A DNA stretch of 64,000 nucleotides, from contig JAZRUG010000035.1 of assembly GCA_045652425.1 (NCBI GenBank), positions 14,232 through 78,231 on the forward strand, given 5' to 3'. A program made the translations under genes and the position numbers. The notes under the pieces are model-generated. The model was not told where the DNA came from, did not search any database, and saw only the letters and a program-made list of their open reading frames with translations. Each line of letters opens with the position of its first letter. The stretch's first letter is position 1. Below, one piece after another: positions 51,165 to 59,109 of this stretch. Origin of the DNA: RGIG1995 sp045652425 (GTDB taxonomy: Bacteria > Bacillota > Clostridia > Oscillospirales > CAG-272).

Positions 51165-52553
51165 TCAATTTTCTCCGGGGACTTTTACAGGATAGTTTCC
51201 GGTAAAGCAAGCATCGCAGTATTCGATGTTTGAATCCTTTACTACTTGTTTTAAGTCTTCTATTGCAAGATATGCGAGTGAGTCTGCGCCAATTTCTTTT
51301 CTTATCTCGTCAAGGGTAAGGCGGCAAGCAATAAGTTTATCTCTTGAGGCTATATCCGTACCAAAGTAACAAGGATTAAGGAAGGGAGGAGAAGAAATAC
51401 GGAAGTGTACTTCTGTTGCCCCTGCGTGTCTGATTAGTTCAATAAGATGTGCGCAGGTAGTTCCTCTTACTATAGAGTCGTCAACAACTACAACTCTTTT
51501 GCCCTTGAGTACCGAGGGCATAGGATTGAGCTTCAGTCTTACGAGATTTTCTCTTTCGCCTTGACCTGTCTGTATAAACGTTCTGCCTATGTATCTGTTC
51601 TTGTTTAGTCCGATGCCGTAGGGAATTCCCGATTCTGCGGCATAACCCAAAGCCGCGTCAATACCGCTGTCGGGTACGCCGATAACTATGTCGGCAATGT
51701 CCTTATCATCTCTCTTTGCAAGGCATCTGCCTGCTTCCTGTCTTGCGAAATGTACGCTCTGTCCGTCAATAACGGAGTCAGGTCTTGCAAAATAAATATG
51801 TTCAAAAATACAGCTTGTCGTTTTCTCTCCGCATTTTTCAACGTAAGATTCAACGCCGTCTTTTGTTACTGCAACAACCTCGCCGGGCTGAATGTCGCGG
51901 ATAAATTTACCGCCGATAGCATCAATAGCGCATGATTCTGAAGCGAATATAACGGCATCTCCAAGCGAACCCATACAAAGAGGACGGAACCCCTTGGGAT
52001 CTCTTGCGGCAATAAGCTTGTTGGGAGTCATTATTACCACAGAGTATGCGCCTGTAAGTCTGTCCATAATGTTGATGAGAGCTTGTTCTGTCGAAACCGT
52101 CTTCATTCTTTCGCGGGATACCATATATGCAATTATCTCGGCGTCGGAGTTTGTATGGAACATAGCGCCTGCATCCTCAAGGCTTGTTCTTATTTCGTTT
52201 GCTCCTACCAATGAGCCGTTATAAGTTATCGCTATCTGACCTTTTGTGTATTTGGAAACGTAGGGGAGATTGTTTTCTCTGCCTTTGTTTTCTGAATTTG
52301 CATAACGTACGTGGCCTATTGCTATGTTACCCTTGAGATAATTGAGTATCATCTCGTTGAATACTTCGTTAAGCAAACCTTCGTCGTTATGGTTGTATAT
52401 TCTGCCTTCGTTGTTAACCGCGATACCGCAGGATTGCTGACCTCTGTGCTGTAAAGCGTAAAGTCCTGAGTAAGTTGTTTGCGTTACGTTAATTTTTTTT
52501 GCGGGATCGAATATGCCGAATACGCCGCATTCTTCATGGATCTTTCCAAACAT
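51165..52553 (-). CDS. purF: Amidophosphoribosyltransferase
   Basis: PurF commits PRPP to purine synthesis. The 462-residue protein has a short propeptide before the nucleophile (MFGKIHEE then CGVFGI, C9), the glutaminase residues LQHRGQQSCGI and YNGSLVG, and the PRPP loop VVVVDDSIVRGTT. Cysteines near the C-terminus (NPCYFGTD and YCDACF) fit the iron-sulfur form known from Bacillus. It lies 37 bp after purE. Confidence 0.96.
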   Translation of the reverse strand: MFGKIHEECGVFGIFDPAKKINVTQTTYSGLYALQHRGQQSCGIAVNNEGRIYNHNDEGLLNEVFNEMILNYLKGNIAIGHVRYANSENKGRENNLPYVSKYTKGQIAITYNGSLVGANEIRTSLEDAGAMFHTNSDAEIIAYMVSRERMKTVSTEQALINIMDRLTGAYSVVIMTPNKLIAARDPKGFRPLCMGSLGDAVIFASESCAIDAIGGKFIRDIQPGEVVAVTKDGVESYVEKCGEKTTSCIFEHIYFARPDSVIDGQSVHFARQEAGRCLAKRDDKDIADIVIGVPDSGIDAALGYAAESGIPYGIGLNKNRYIGRTFIQTGQGERENLVRLKLNPMPSVLKGKRVVVVDDSIVRGTTCAHLIELIRHAGATEVHFRISSPPFLNPCYFGTDIASRDKLIACRLTLDEIRKEIGADSLAYLAIEDLKQVVKDSNIEYCDACFTGNYPVKVPGEN

Positions 52554-52590
52554 ATATTATTTTTCCTCCGAAATCCTAACCGATAAAAAC

Positions 52591-53088
52591 TTATATATTC
52601 TTGATTTCTTCTTGAATCTTTGCGTCTTTGGCTCTTACGCCTTCTGCCATCTTTATTTTTTCTGCTTCGAGTTTGGCTGCAAGTTCATCGTCGGAAAGGG
52701 CGATTATCTGCGCTGCCAAAATAGCCGCATTTGCGCAACCGTCAACTGCTACAGTCGCAACGGGTACGCCGGGAGGCATCATTATCGTAGAAAAAAGTGC
52801 ATCCATTCCGTCGAAAGAAGCGCTCTTTACGGGAATTCCTATAACGGGAAGTGTGGTATATGCCGCAAGTACGCCACCGAGATGAGCCGCCATTCCTGCA
52901 GCACTTATAATAACTCCGAAGCCGTTAGCCTTTGCGTTCTTTGCAAAATTTGCCGCCTCGTCGGGTGTTCTGTGTGCCGAATATACGTGCGTTTCAAACG
53001 GAATACCAAAATACTTCAGCTTCTCGAGACAATTTTTTACCTTGGGGAAATCACTGTCGCTTCCCATAATTACAGCTACCTTTTTCAT
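52591..53088 (-). CDS. purE: N5-CAIR mutase (AIR carboxylase catalytic subunit)
   Basis: PurE converts N5-CAIR to CAIR. The 165-residue class I PurE has VIMGSDSDFPKVKNC, YSAHRTPDEA, SAAGMAAHLGGVLAA and MPPGVPVATVAV. The ATG at 53088 follows GGAGGG; a longer frame to 53145 would start inside the terminator hairpin and is rejected. It is the first enzyme gene of the pur operon and is preceded by an intrinsic terminator and a cysteine-rich open frame. Confidence 0.96.
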   Translation of the reverse strand: MKKVAVIMGSDSDFPKVKNCLEKLKYFGIPFETHVYSAHRTPDEAANFAKNAKANGFGVIISAAGMAAHLGGVLAAYTTLPVIGIPVKSASFDGMDALFSTIMMPPGVPVATVAVDGCANAAILAAQIIALSDDELAAKLEAEKIKMAEGVRAKDAKIQEEIKNI

Positions 53089-53136
53089 ACGGTTGCCCTC
53101 CTGATTTATGTAAATATTAGTAAAAACAAAATACAA

Positions 53137-53166
53137 AAAGGACATTCTTGTGGTGAATGTCCTTTT
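53137..53166 (-). terminator. Intrinsic terminator between the Cys-rich ORF and purE
   Basis: AAAAGGACATTC / GAATGTCCTTTT arms with a 6-nt loop and a T-rich tail on the minus strand. The stop codon of the cysteine-rich frame overlaps its 5' arm. It lies between the promoter and purE, so purE needs readthrough or another start. Confidence 0.9.
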
Positions 53167-53284
53167 ATTTTTGCGCTGTTAAAGAGTCGCAGTTATTCTG
53201 CGCAGTTTTGCCGTAATGGGTGCAACAAGGCTGTGATGATGAGCAACTTGTATTCAATTTGCAACAGCACATACAATGTGTCAT
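53165..53284 (-). CDS. 39-residue cysteine-rich peptide or leader ORF upstream of purE
   Basis: The frame starts at ATG 53284, with GGAGG 10 nt upstream, and ends at TAA 53167-53165. The peptide begins MTHCMCCCKLNTSC, continues SSSQPCCTHYGKTAQNNC and ends DSLTAQK: eight cysteines in 39 residues, no signal peptide or membrane helix. It lies between a consensus promoter and a strong terminator whose 5' arm contains its stop codon. It may be a real small metal- or redox-active protein, or a leader peptide whose translation controls termination before purE. I do not recognise a family; a match to known RiPP precursors such as SCIFF was considered and not found by eye. Confidence 0.6.
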   Translation of the reverse strand: MTHCMCCCKLNTSCSSSQPCCTHYGKTAQNNCDSLTAQK

Positions 53285-53320
53285 ACCGCATCTTCCTCCG
53301 ACAAAACAAAATACACCAAT

Positions 53321-53349
53321 ATTATACATAATATAATTAAACTTGTCAA
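53321..53349 (-). promoter_or_regulatory. Consensus promoter of the purE leader
   Basis: On the minus strand TTGACA (53349-53344), a 17-nt spacer and TATAAT (53326-53321). Confidence 0.88.
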
Positions 53350-53412
53350 TCGGTATTGTAACAAATCTAAAGATAAATGTTATTATTTTTTTGTTGTATT
53401 TTTAATAACACT

Positions 53413-53519
53413 TTCCCTCTGTGCGGAAACATCGAATAAGTAGTTGCTATGTAAGCCCTTCCCACAGGAAAGGGCTTACAATGTGAGTACTTGCTTTTGG
53501 TTTCTGCACGGAGGAAATC
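53413..53519. repeat. ~107-bp imperfect palindrome
   Basis: An inner stem TGTAAGCCCTT / AAGGGCTTACA (53450-53480) is enclosed by outer arms with CCTCTGTGCGGAAAC on one side and GTTTCTGCACGGAGG on the other. Outer mismatches are mostly T/C or G/A changes that keep G-U pairing in RNA. A 65-codon frame across it is just the palindrome read through. Confidence 0.7.
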
Positions 53520-53580
53520 TATGTAAGCAAACCGAAAATATGCACAAATTTGTAGGGGCGACACCCCGAAAAAAAGAATT

Positions 53581-54051
53581 TTAATGAGCTAAATTTATTA
53601 CTTTTAAACCTTTACTGTACGCATAGTTTACGGTGTAAAAAGTTCCGCCTTTTTGTTTCTTTAAGTAACATAAACAAACACTGCTTGAATTAACAAGGTG
53701 CCTGTTTCTTTTGTGCATACACGAACTATCGTAGTTTTCGGATATATAAACGATTTTATCGCTTTTTTCTTTAATCTTTAAATATTTATTTTTGTCTTTT
53801 TTTGTCCAGTATTTTGTTTGGTCTTTGCAGGGATAAACCATTATCAGCTTTATGTGTGGTGTTTTTTTCTTTAAGCGAAGTATTTCTTCGGCGGCTATAG
53901 TGTCAAAACCGATAGCACCGCCACAACCGAAATATATTATGCCGTCGTCGATTAAAGAGATAAGCGTTTTTCGCAATTTTTTTCTTAAAAAAAACGCTTC
54001 TAAAAAAGTAAGATTTCTATGTCCGCTTATGCAACAAGTTTTTTCAACCAA
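53581..54051 (-). CDS. SLOG-family (DUF1273/YpsA-like) nucleotide-binding protein
   Basis: A ~156-residue protein of the SLOG superfamily. It has the opening CCISGHRNLTF, the nucleotide-binding stretch YFGCGGAIGFDTIAAEEILRL, and KLIMVYPCKDQ; the closing part has GGTFYTVNYAYSKG. SLOG proteins bind nucleotides or their derivatives and some work in anti-phage signalling; the role of this one is unknown. The start is a TTG at 54051, with GGAG 7 nt upstream; a GTG at 54060 overlaps that site. The gene is AT-rich and stands divergent to a small HTH regulator across a 36-bp palindrome. Confidence 0.82.
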   Translation of the reverse strand: MVEKTCCISGHRNLTFLEAFFLRKKLRKTLISLIDDGIIYFGCGGAIGFDTIAAEEILRLKKKTPHIKLIMVYPCKDQTKYWTKKDKNKYLKIKEKSDKIVYISENYDSSCMHKRNRHLVNSSSVCLCYLKKQKGGTFYTVNYAYSKGLKVINLAH

Positions 54052-54072
54052 AGTAGTCACTCCTTTTTTGTT

Positions 54073-54108
54073 TATAGACTAATACATTATATAATGCATT
54101 GGTCTATA
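54073..54108. promoter_or_regulatory. 36-bp palindromic operator between SLOG and HTH genes
   Basis: Arms TATAGACTAATACATTAT and ATAATGCATTGGTCTATA match at 16 of 18 positions with no loop. It contains TATAAT-like -10 sequences for both directions. Its symmetry and place in a divergent promoter suggest it is the binding site of the HTH protein. Confidence 0.75.
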
Positions 54109-54164
54109 TGTAAAGTGGAAAAATAAGATACTATTTAAAAAAATATATAATGAGGAAGTATCTT

Positions 54165-54368
54165 ATGATAAAGTTAAGGGTGTTGGATTTATTAAAACAA
54201 AACGGAAAGACAAAATATTGGCTGTATAAGCAGCTTGGAATGAGTTATCAGAATTTTAACAAAATGGTAAATAATGAAACGAAATCTATTCGTTATGAAA
54301 ATATTGAGACTATGTGTTTGCTTTTTAACTGTACTCCAAATGATTTGTTTGATATTACGGAGGACTAA
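54165..54368 (+). CDS. Small Cro/C1-type (XRE) HTH transcriptional regulator
   Basis: A 67-residue protein consisting only of a helix-turn-helix domain: residues 4-60 (VLDLLKQNGKTKYWLYKQLG, then MSYQNFNKMVNN and IETMCLLFNCTPNDLF). This is the small YozG-like XRE group. The ATG at 54165 is preferred, with GAGG 9 nt upstream; another ATG at 54150 has no site. It is divergent from the SLOG gene and is probably its repressor and its own, through the palindrome between them. Confidence 0.85.
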   Translation: MIKLRVLDLLKQNGKTKYWLYKQLGMSYQNFNKMVNNETKSIRYENIETMCLLFNCTPNDLFDITED

Positions 54369-54394
54369 TGTTTGTTAATATTTTTCTTAAATAC

Positions 54395-54422
54395 TTTACA
54401 AATGGAAAAAGATGTGTATAAT
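54395..54422 (+). promoter_or_regulatory. Promoter of the cysE T-box leader
   Basis: TTTACA (54395-54400), a 16-nt spacer and TATAAT (54417-54422). Confidence 0.7.
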
Positions 54423-54434
54423 AGTATATGAAGA

Positions 54435-54660
54435 ATAATGCTACGATCGGGAAAATGCCGTTGGATAGTGGTTATTAAAAGGGTTCAGAGAGTGCGTCGA
54501 TTTGGTGTAAGATGCATACCCGCCGAGACGGAAGTGCGCCCGTGAGCAGATGCTAATCACATCCGCTTTGTCAGCGATAAATGACACGCAAGTTATAAAC
54601 CGAAGTGGAACCGCGGAATGTGCCGCCTTTGAGTAAATCAAAGGCGGATTTTTGTTTTTT
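54435..54660 (+). ncRNA. T-box leader (cysteine) upstream of cysE
   Basis: The leader has an AGAGAG element near 54487, a likely specifier TGC (Cys codon, 54551-54553), the T-box sequence AAGTGGAACCGCGG (54603-54616) and a terminator with arms CCGCCTTTGA / TCAAAGGCGG (54623-54647) and a T-rich tail. A cysteine specifier fits the cysE and cysS genes that follow. The specifier was assigned by eye and by this context. Confidence 0.88.
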
Positions 54661-54679
54661 GGAAGGGAGACATTGTGTT

Positions 54680-55420
54680 ATGAAAAAGTACTTGAAAAAA
54701 GACGTTTTTGATATTATTTCAGACGTTATAACGAGCGAACCCGTTAAGGTCGCAAAGCAGTATTATAAAAACAGTAGAATGGCAAAAATTGTAAATAATG
54801 TTAAAGATACCGTTGCCGAAGACGTTAAGACGGTTAAAGAGAGGGACCCCGCGGCTTCAAGTACCGCAGAAGTTCTTTTGCTTTATTCGGGACTTCACGC
54901 CGTTTGGGCGCATAGGCTTTCTCATAAGCTCTATAAAAATAACCATAAGTTTTCTGCGCGTCTTATAAGTCAGGGCGCGAAGGCGATTACCGGTATCGAA
55001 ATCCACCCCGGCGCGACTATAGGTAAAAATTTGTTTATCGACCACGGATCCGGTGTTGTTATCGGTGAAACTACCGAAATCGGTGATAACTGCACTTTGT
55101 ATCAAGGCGTTACTCTCGGTGGTACCGGTAAAGATACGGGGAAAAGACACCCGACTTTAGGTGATAACGTTATGGTTGGATCAGGCGCAAGAGTTCTCGG
55201 TCCTTTTAAGGTGGGCGATGGCTCAAAGATTGCCGCAAACGCCGTTGTTTTGACCGAGGTGCCCGAAAACTGTACCGCTGTCGGTATACCCGCTAAAGTT
55301 GTTAAACGTAATAACGTTAGAGTGGCAGACGACCTCGACCATATCCATATCCCAGACCCTGTGGCTCAACGTATGGCAGAGCTCGAAGCAAGAATTACAG
55401 AATTAGAAAATAAGAAATAA
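54680..55420 (+). CDS. cysE: Serine O-acetyltransferase
   Basis: CysE acetylates serine with acetyl-CoA, the first step of cysteine synthesis. The 246-residue protein has an N-terminal helical domain (1-110) and a left-handed beta-helix of hexapeptide repeats with GIEIHPGATIGKNLFIDHG, TTEIGDNCTLYQGVTLGG and KRHPTLGDNVMVGSGARVLG. The ATG at 54680 follows GGGAG; the longer frame runs back into the T-box terminator. Uncharged tRNA-Cys should switch it on. Confidence 0.95.
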   Translation: MKKYLKKDVFDIISDVITSEPVKVAKQYYKNSRMAKIVNNVKDTVAEDVKTVKERDPAASSTAEVLLLYSGLHAVWAHRLSHKLYKNNHKFSARLISQGAKAITGIEIHPGATIGKNLFIDHGSGVVIGETTEIGDNCTLYQGVTLGGTGKDTGKRHPTLGDNVMVGSGARVLGPFKVGDGSKIAANAVVLTEVPENCTAVGIPAKVVKRNNVRVADDLDHIHIPDPVAQRMAELEARITELENKK

Positions 55421-55422
55421 AG

Positions 55423-55560
55423 GGGCGCCGCCCCATACCCCGCAACCTTTTGAAAAAGGTTGACGAAAACTTTACCTCTCAAAAACTTTTTTGCAAAAGT
55501 TTTTGGGGATTCCAAAGGAACTTTTTTCAAAAAGGTCCTTTGGTAAACACTTAATTTGTA
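55423..55560. repeat. Composite intergenic repeat between cysE and cysS
   Basis: Modules: GGGGCGCCGCCCC palindrome, AACCTTTTGAAAAAGGTT hairpin, CAAAAACTTTTTTGCAAAAGTTTTTG palindrome parts (about 55482-55506), and AAAGGAACTTTTTTCAAAAAGGTCCTTT hairpin. These could weaken transcription from cysE into cysS. Confidence 0.65.
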
Positions 55561-55593
55561 TAATATTTACTTGAATAGGAGAGAATAGAAAAA

Positions 55594-56994
55594 ATGAAAC
55601 TTTACAACACGTTAACAAGAACCAAGGGCGAATTTGAGCCGCTTAACGGAAAAACCGTAAGAATATATTCGTGCGGACCTACCGTATACGGATATGCGCA
55701 CATCGGTAACATGAGAACTTACATCTTCATGGACTTCTTGCGCAGAACTTTACAGTGGAACGGTTACGACCTTCTTCACGCAATGAACATAACCGACGTT
55801 GGACATCTTGTAAGCGACGGCGACGACGGCGAAGACAAAATGAACAAAACTGCTCGTGAGCAGAAAAAAACTCCTTGGGAAATCGCTGAATACTACACAA
55901 GTGTGTTTCTTCGCGATATTGACAGACTTAACATTCAGCGCCCCGAGCTTGTACCTAAGGCAACTATGCACATTCAGGAAATGATAGAATTCGTTCAGGG
56001 CTTACTTAAAACGGGTTATGCCTATGAAACGAGCGACGGTATTTATTACGACATCAAAAAGTTCAAGGATTACGGCAGACTTTCAAGAATGAACTTTGAT
56101 GAAAATCAGGCGGGCGCCCGTGTTGAAGTAAACAGCGAAAAGCATCATCCTGCAGATTTCGCGCTTTGGAAAAAGGCTGATCCTACACACATTATGCAGT
56201 GGGAATCTCCTTGGGGTATGGGTTATCCCGGTTGGCATATTGAATGCTCGGCTATGGGACTTAAATATCTCGGCGAAGAGTTCGATATTCACACCGGTGG
56301 TGTTGACCATATTCCGATACACCACGAAAACGAAATCGCGCAGACTTGCGGTCTTCTCGGACACCCTGCGGCTAAATGGTGGATACACGGCGAATTTATG
56401 CTTGTTGACGGCGGAAAGATGTCAAAGAGTCTCGGTAATACCTATACTCTTGACCAACTTGAAGAAAAGGGCTATTCACCCATGGTGTTCAGATATTTCT
56501 GCTTGAATGCTCACTACGGTCAAAAGCTTAACTTCACGTTCGAGGGAATGGATTCTGCTAAAAAGTCTCTCAAGAATCTTAAAAATCAAATTAAGAAGCA
56601 TAAGGGCGCTGACGGTGTTGTAAGCGAAGAAGAACTTGCAAAGCTTCTCAAAGAATTTGAAGATGCTATAAACGATGACCTTAATATTCCTAAAGCTCTC
56701 GGCGCTATATGGAATATGGCGAGATATGAAACAAAATCCAACGCTATATACGAGCTTATAATCCGTTGCGACTCTATCCTTGGCATCGACCTTGACAAAG
56801 AAGAGGTTGAAGAAGAACCCGTAAACGAGGTTGATAGCGAGCTTGATAAGGAAATCAAGGAGCAGATAGCTCTTCGTCTTGAAGCAAAGAAGGCTAAGAA
56901 TTACGCTGAGGCTGACAGAATCAGAAATGAACTTGCTTCTCGCGGTATTATTCTTACCGATACAAAAGAGGGAACAACCTACACAATAAAATAA
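55594..56994 (+). CDS. cysS: Cysteinyl-tRNA synthetase
   Basis: CysRS charges tRNA-Cys. The 466-residue class I enzyme has SCGPTVYGYAHIGNMRTYIF with a zinc cysteine and the HIGH-type motif, WHIECSAM, GGVDHIPIHHENEIAQ and the KMSKS motif GGKMSKSLGN. It lies downstream of cysE after a repeat block and would share its T-box if read through. A lipoprotein gene follows within 22 bp. Confidence 0.97.
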   Translation: MKLYNTLTRTKGEFEPLNGKTVRIYSCGPTVYGYAHIGNMRTYIFMDFLRRTLQWNGYDLLHAMNITDVGHLVSDGDDGEDKMNKTAREQKKTPWEIAEYYTSVFLRDIDRLNIQRPELVPKATMHIQEMIEFVQGLLKTGYAYETSDGIYYDIKKFKDYGRLSRMNFDENQAGARVEVNSEKHHPADFALWKKADPTHIMQWESPWGMGYPGWHIECSAMGLKYLGEEFDIHTGGVDHIPIHHENEIAQTCGLLGHPAAKWWIHGEFMLVDGGKMSKSLGNTYTLDQLEEKGYSPMVFRYFCLNAHYGQKLNFTFEGMDSAKKSLKNLKNQIKKHKGADGVVSEEELAKLLKEFEDAINDDLNIPKALGAIWNMARYETKSNAIYELIIRCDSILGIDLDKEEVEEEPVNEVDSELDKEIKEQIALRLEAKKAKNYAEADRIRNELASRGIILTDTKEGTTYTIK

Positions 56995-57015
56995 TTGAAA
57001 AGAAGAGGAAAACAC

Positions 57016-58458
57016 ATGCTGAAAAAAATTGGTATATTTTTTCTTGTGATAATGCTGTGTCTTTGCAGCGCGACATCGTGTGTTATCGAAATAGATGATA
57101 GAACAGAGGGTGGAAGTCCTTCAACTGAAAAGGCTCCTGAAACGGAAAAGCCTTTTGAGTTTTTTCCGCCTATGGAAGACGTGCTTAAAACGTCAAAAGC
57201 TAATGCCAATAAAGCCTTGAGCGAGGTTTTTGCGGATAAAAATCTTGAGGGAATCGAACTCAACGTTGTTATTATCGAAGATCCGGAGCAGAAGTTTTCG
57301 GTAAACGGCGAAACTACTTACAGTAGGGCAGTGAAAGAAATGAGTTCGCTTATTTCCAAAAAGCTTGGCTGTAATCTTAATATCTTGGCAATTCCGTACG
57401 ATACTTTTATAAAAGATGCTCAAAGCGCTCTTGAATCAGGTGCTTTCTATGCCGACCTTGTATGTGTACCGCAAAAAGCTGTTGGTTATATGAAAAACAA
57501 CAATATGATTGCTGACTTGAACGCGCTTTACGGAGATGTGTTTGGCTATGAATGTTATAACGCGTCGGCTATAGCGCAGTTTTCGGGAAACAATAAGATA
57601 TACGGCGTTGTTGGAAACGGTACCGTTTCACCCGATGCTTATTCTTGTGTATATCTTAATAAAGCCGTATCCGATGCTTACGGTTTTACTTCCGAAATAT
57701 ACGAGGCTGTGAATAACGGAACTTGGACACTTGACCTTATGCTCACTTACAAAGATAGATGTGCAGAAAACCATTCGGATATCGTATCAATTGGGGCAGA
57801 GAGTACAGATTCGTTTATAAAAACAGCTTTTGGCGCTTCCGGAATGAACTATATGACCACATCCTTGGGGGATTTGCCTGCTGTTGCAAATAACGGCGAA
57901 AGACTTGATAATTTGGTTGCAAAGCTTAAAACTCTTACTGCTGATGCTTTGGCGTTTATGGGAGCAGAAAACGCTCACGAGCTTTTTGCTCAAGAAAAGT
58001 TGCTTTTCCTTGTTGGTACTTTAGGTTCTTCTGTATCTCTTAACGGTAATTTTACCATTTTACCTATGCCTAAAGTTGATGCGGAGCAAGATAAATATTA
58101 TACTCCCACGAATGAAAATGCTTACGCTTTCTGTGTGTTGACTTCTAACAACCGTACACAGTATGCTATTGACTTGATTCGCGCATTCAATGAGGCAGGC
58201 GGTATGCTTCACGACGGGTTGGTGAGAGATTATCTTGACCACGTTTTGAGAAATGAAGAATCATATAAATATGTAAAAGAGATTTTTAAATCTCCTGTTT
58301 ACGATTTTGCATATATGTACGGTGATTCTTATGCAACTGTTGCTTCGTCAACATACGAGGCGTTGAAACAAGCTGTTACTACAAAAAATAAGTTTACCTA
58401 TTACACTGGTAGACAAGCGTATGCTTTGAAAAAAGATTTGAACAAGATTTTTTCATAA
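57016..58458 (+). CDS. Extracellular solute-binding lipoprotein (family 1-like)
   Basis: A 480-residue exported protein: hydrophobic signal peptide (residues 4-21) with the lipid-site cysteine likely C22 (SATSC), a Pro/Glu/Thr-rich linker, and a large domain resembling sugar-type ABC solute-binding proteins (EMSSLISKKLGCNLNILAIP, FYADLVCVPQ, GVVGNGTVSPDAYSCVYLNK). No permease genes are next to it, so it is an orphan. The ATG at 57016 has AGAGG 7 nt upstream; a TTG at 56995 would lengthen the signal. Ligand unknown. Confidence 0.75.
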   Translation: MLKKIGIFFLVIMLCLCSATSCVIEIDDRTEGGSPSTEKAPETEKPFEFFPPMEDVLKTSKANANKALSEVFADKNLEGIELNVVIIEDPEQKFSVNGETTYSRAVKEMSSLISKKLGCNLNILAIPYDTFIKDAQSALESGAFYADLVCVPQKAVGYMKNNNMIADLNALYGDVFGYECYNASAIAQFSGNNKIYGVVGNGTVSPDAYSCVYLNKAVSDAYGFTSEIYEAVNNGTWTLDLMLTYKDRCAENHSDIVSIGAESTDSFIKTAFGASGMNYMTTSLGDLPAVANNGERLDNLVAKLKTLTADALAFMGAENAHELFAQEKLLFLVGTLGSSVSLNGNFTILPMPKVDAEQDKYYTPTNENAYAFCVLTSNNRTQYAIDLIRAFNEAGGMLHDGLVRDYLDHVLRNEESYKYVKEIFKSPVYDFAYMYGDSYATVASSTYEALKQAVTTKNKFTYYTGRQAYALKKDLNKIFS

Positions 58459-58499
58459 AAAGGGAAAATGTAAACAAAATGTTAAATAATGCAAATCCC

Positions 58500-58528
58500 T
58501 TTACAAATTATTGGAAATGTGCTATATT
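58500..58528 (+). promoter_or_regulatory. Promoter of rpsO
   Basis: TTTACA (58500-58505), a 17-nt spacer and TATATT (58523-58528). Confidence 0.75.
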
Positions 58529-58544
58529 AACAAGGTATGAAATC

Positions 58545-58615
58545 GTAGACTCGGTTTGCGGACAAAAAAGCGAATTGCTTTGCTTCACCAACCGCATTGC
58601 TTAGTCTTTACGAAA
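58545..58615 (+). promoter_or_regulatory. Structured rpsO leader, possible S15 binding site
   Basis: A bipartite stem AGACT / AGTCT and TGCGG / CCGCA encloses a further small hairpin, ending about 20 nt before the start codon. S15 often represses its own message through such structures; that is inference here. Confidence 0.5.
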
Positions 58616-58636
58616 TATTTTATGAGGTGAAAGATT

Positions 58637-58900
58637 ATGTTGAAAGAACAGAAATTGCAGGTTATTGAAGCAAACAAGCTTCATGACGGAGACACAGGAT
58701 CCCCCGAGGTACAGATTGCTATCCTTACAGATAGAATCAACAGCCTTACAGAGCATCTTAAGAAGAACCCTAACGACCACCACTCAAGACGCGGTTTGCT
58801 CAAGATGGTTGGACGTAGAAGAAATCTTCTCGGTTATCTTACAAAGAAGGATATCAACCGTTATCGTGCGATTATCGAAAAACTCGGTATCCGTAAATAA
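58637..58900 (+). CDS. rpsO: 30S ribosomal protein S15
   Basis: The 87-residue protein matches S15: HDGDTGSPEVQIAILTDRI, NDHHSRRGLLKMVGRRRNLL and YRAIIEKLGIRK. S15 binds 16S rRNA early in 30S assembly. GAGGTGA precedes the ATG. pnp follows after ~210 bp, the standard pair. Confidence 0.98.
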   Translation: MLKEQKLQVIEANKLHDGDTGSPEVQIAILTDRINSLTEHLKKNPNDHHSRRGLLKMVGRRRNLLGYLTKKDINRYRAIIEKLGIRK

Positions 58901-58914
58901 GACACGCTTAAATG

Positions 58915-58938
58915 GGGCAGAATTTTACGGTTCTGCCC
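58915..58938 (+). terminator. Hairpin after rpsO
   Basis: GGGCAGAA / TTCTGCCC arms with an 8-nt loop but no strong T-run. Further small hairpins (AAACC / GGTTT near 58973-58995 and CCGAA / TTCGG near 59009-59022) precede pnp; they may be RNase III targets as known for pnp leaders elsewhere. Confidence 0.6.
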
Positions 58939-59109
58939 TATAAGTTTATACAACAAACATTATTTTTTAAACCAAATGCGGCATAGCGGTTTAGCAATTA
59001 AACAGTTGCCCGAAGACTTTCGGACAGTTATTTAAGTGCTAAAACCTATGACCGTAAATGATGAAAAGAAGTAAAAGAAGAAAAGAAGAATTGAAAACGG
59101 AGGAAGAAA

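Noticed and set aside
53137..53349. Purine riboswitch upstream of purE
   Set aside because: The conserved purine-riboswitch core and loop sequences are absent; the leader carries the Cys-rich frame instead.
53367..53564. 65-codon minus-strand frame
   Set aside because: It is a read-through of the ~107-bp palindrome; no ribosome site or conserved motif.
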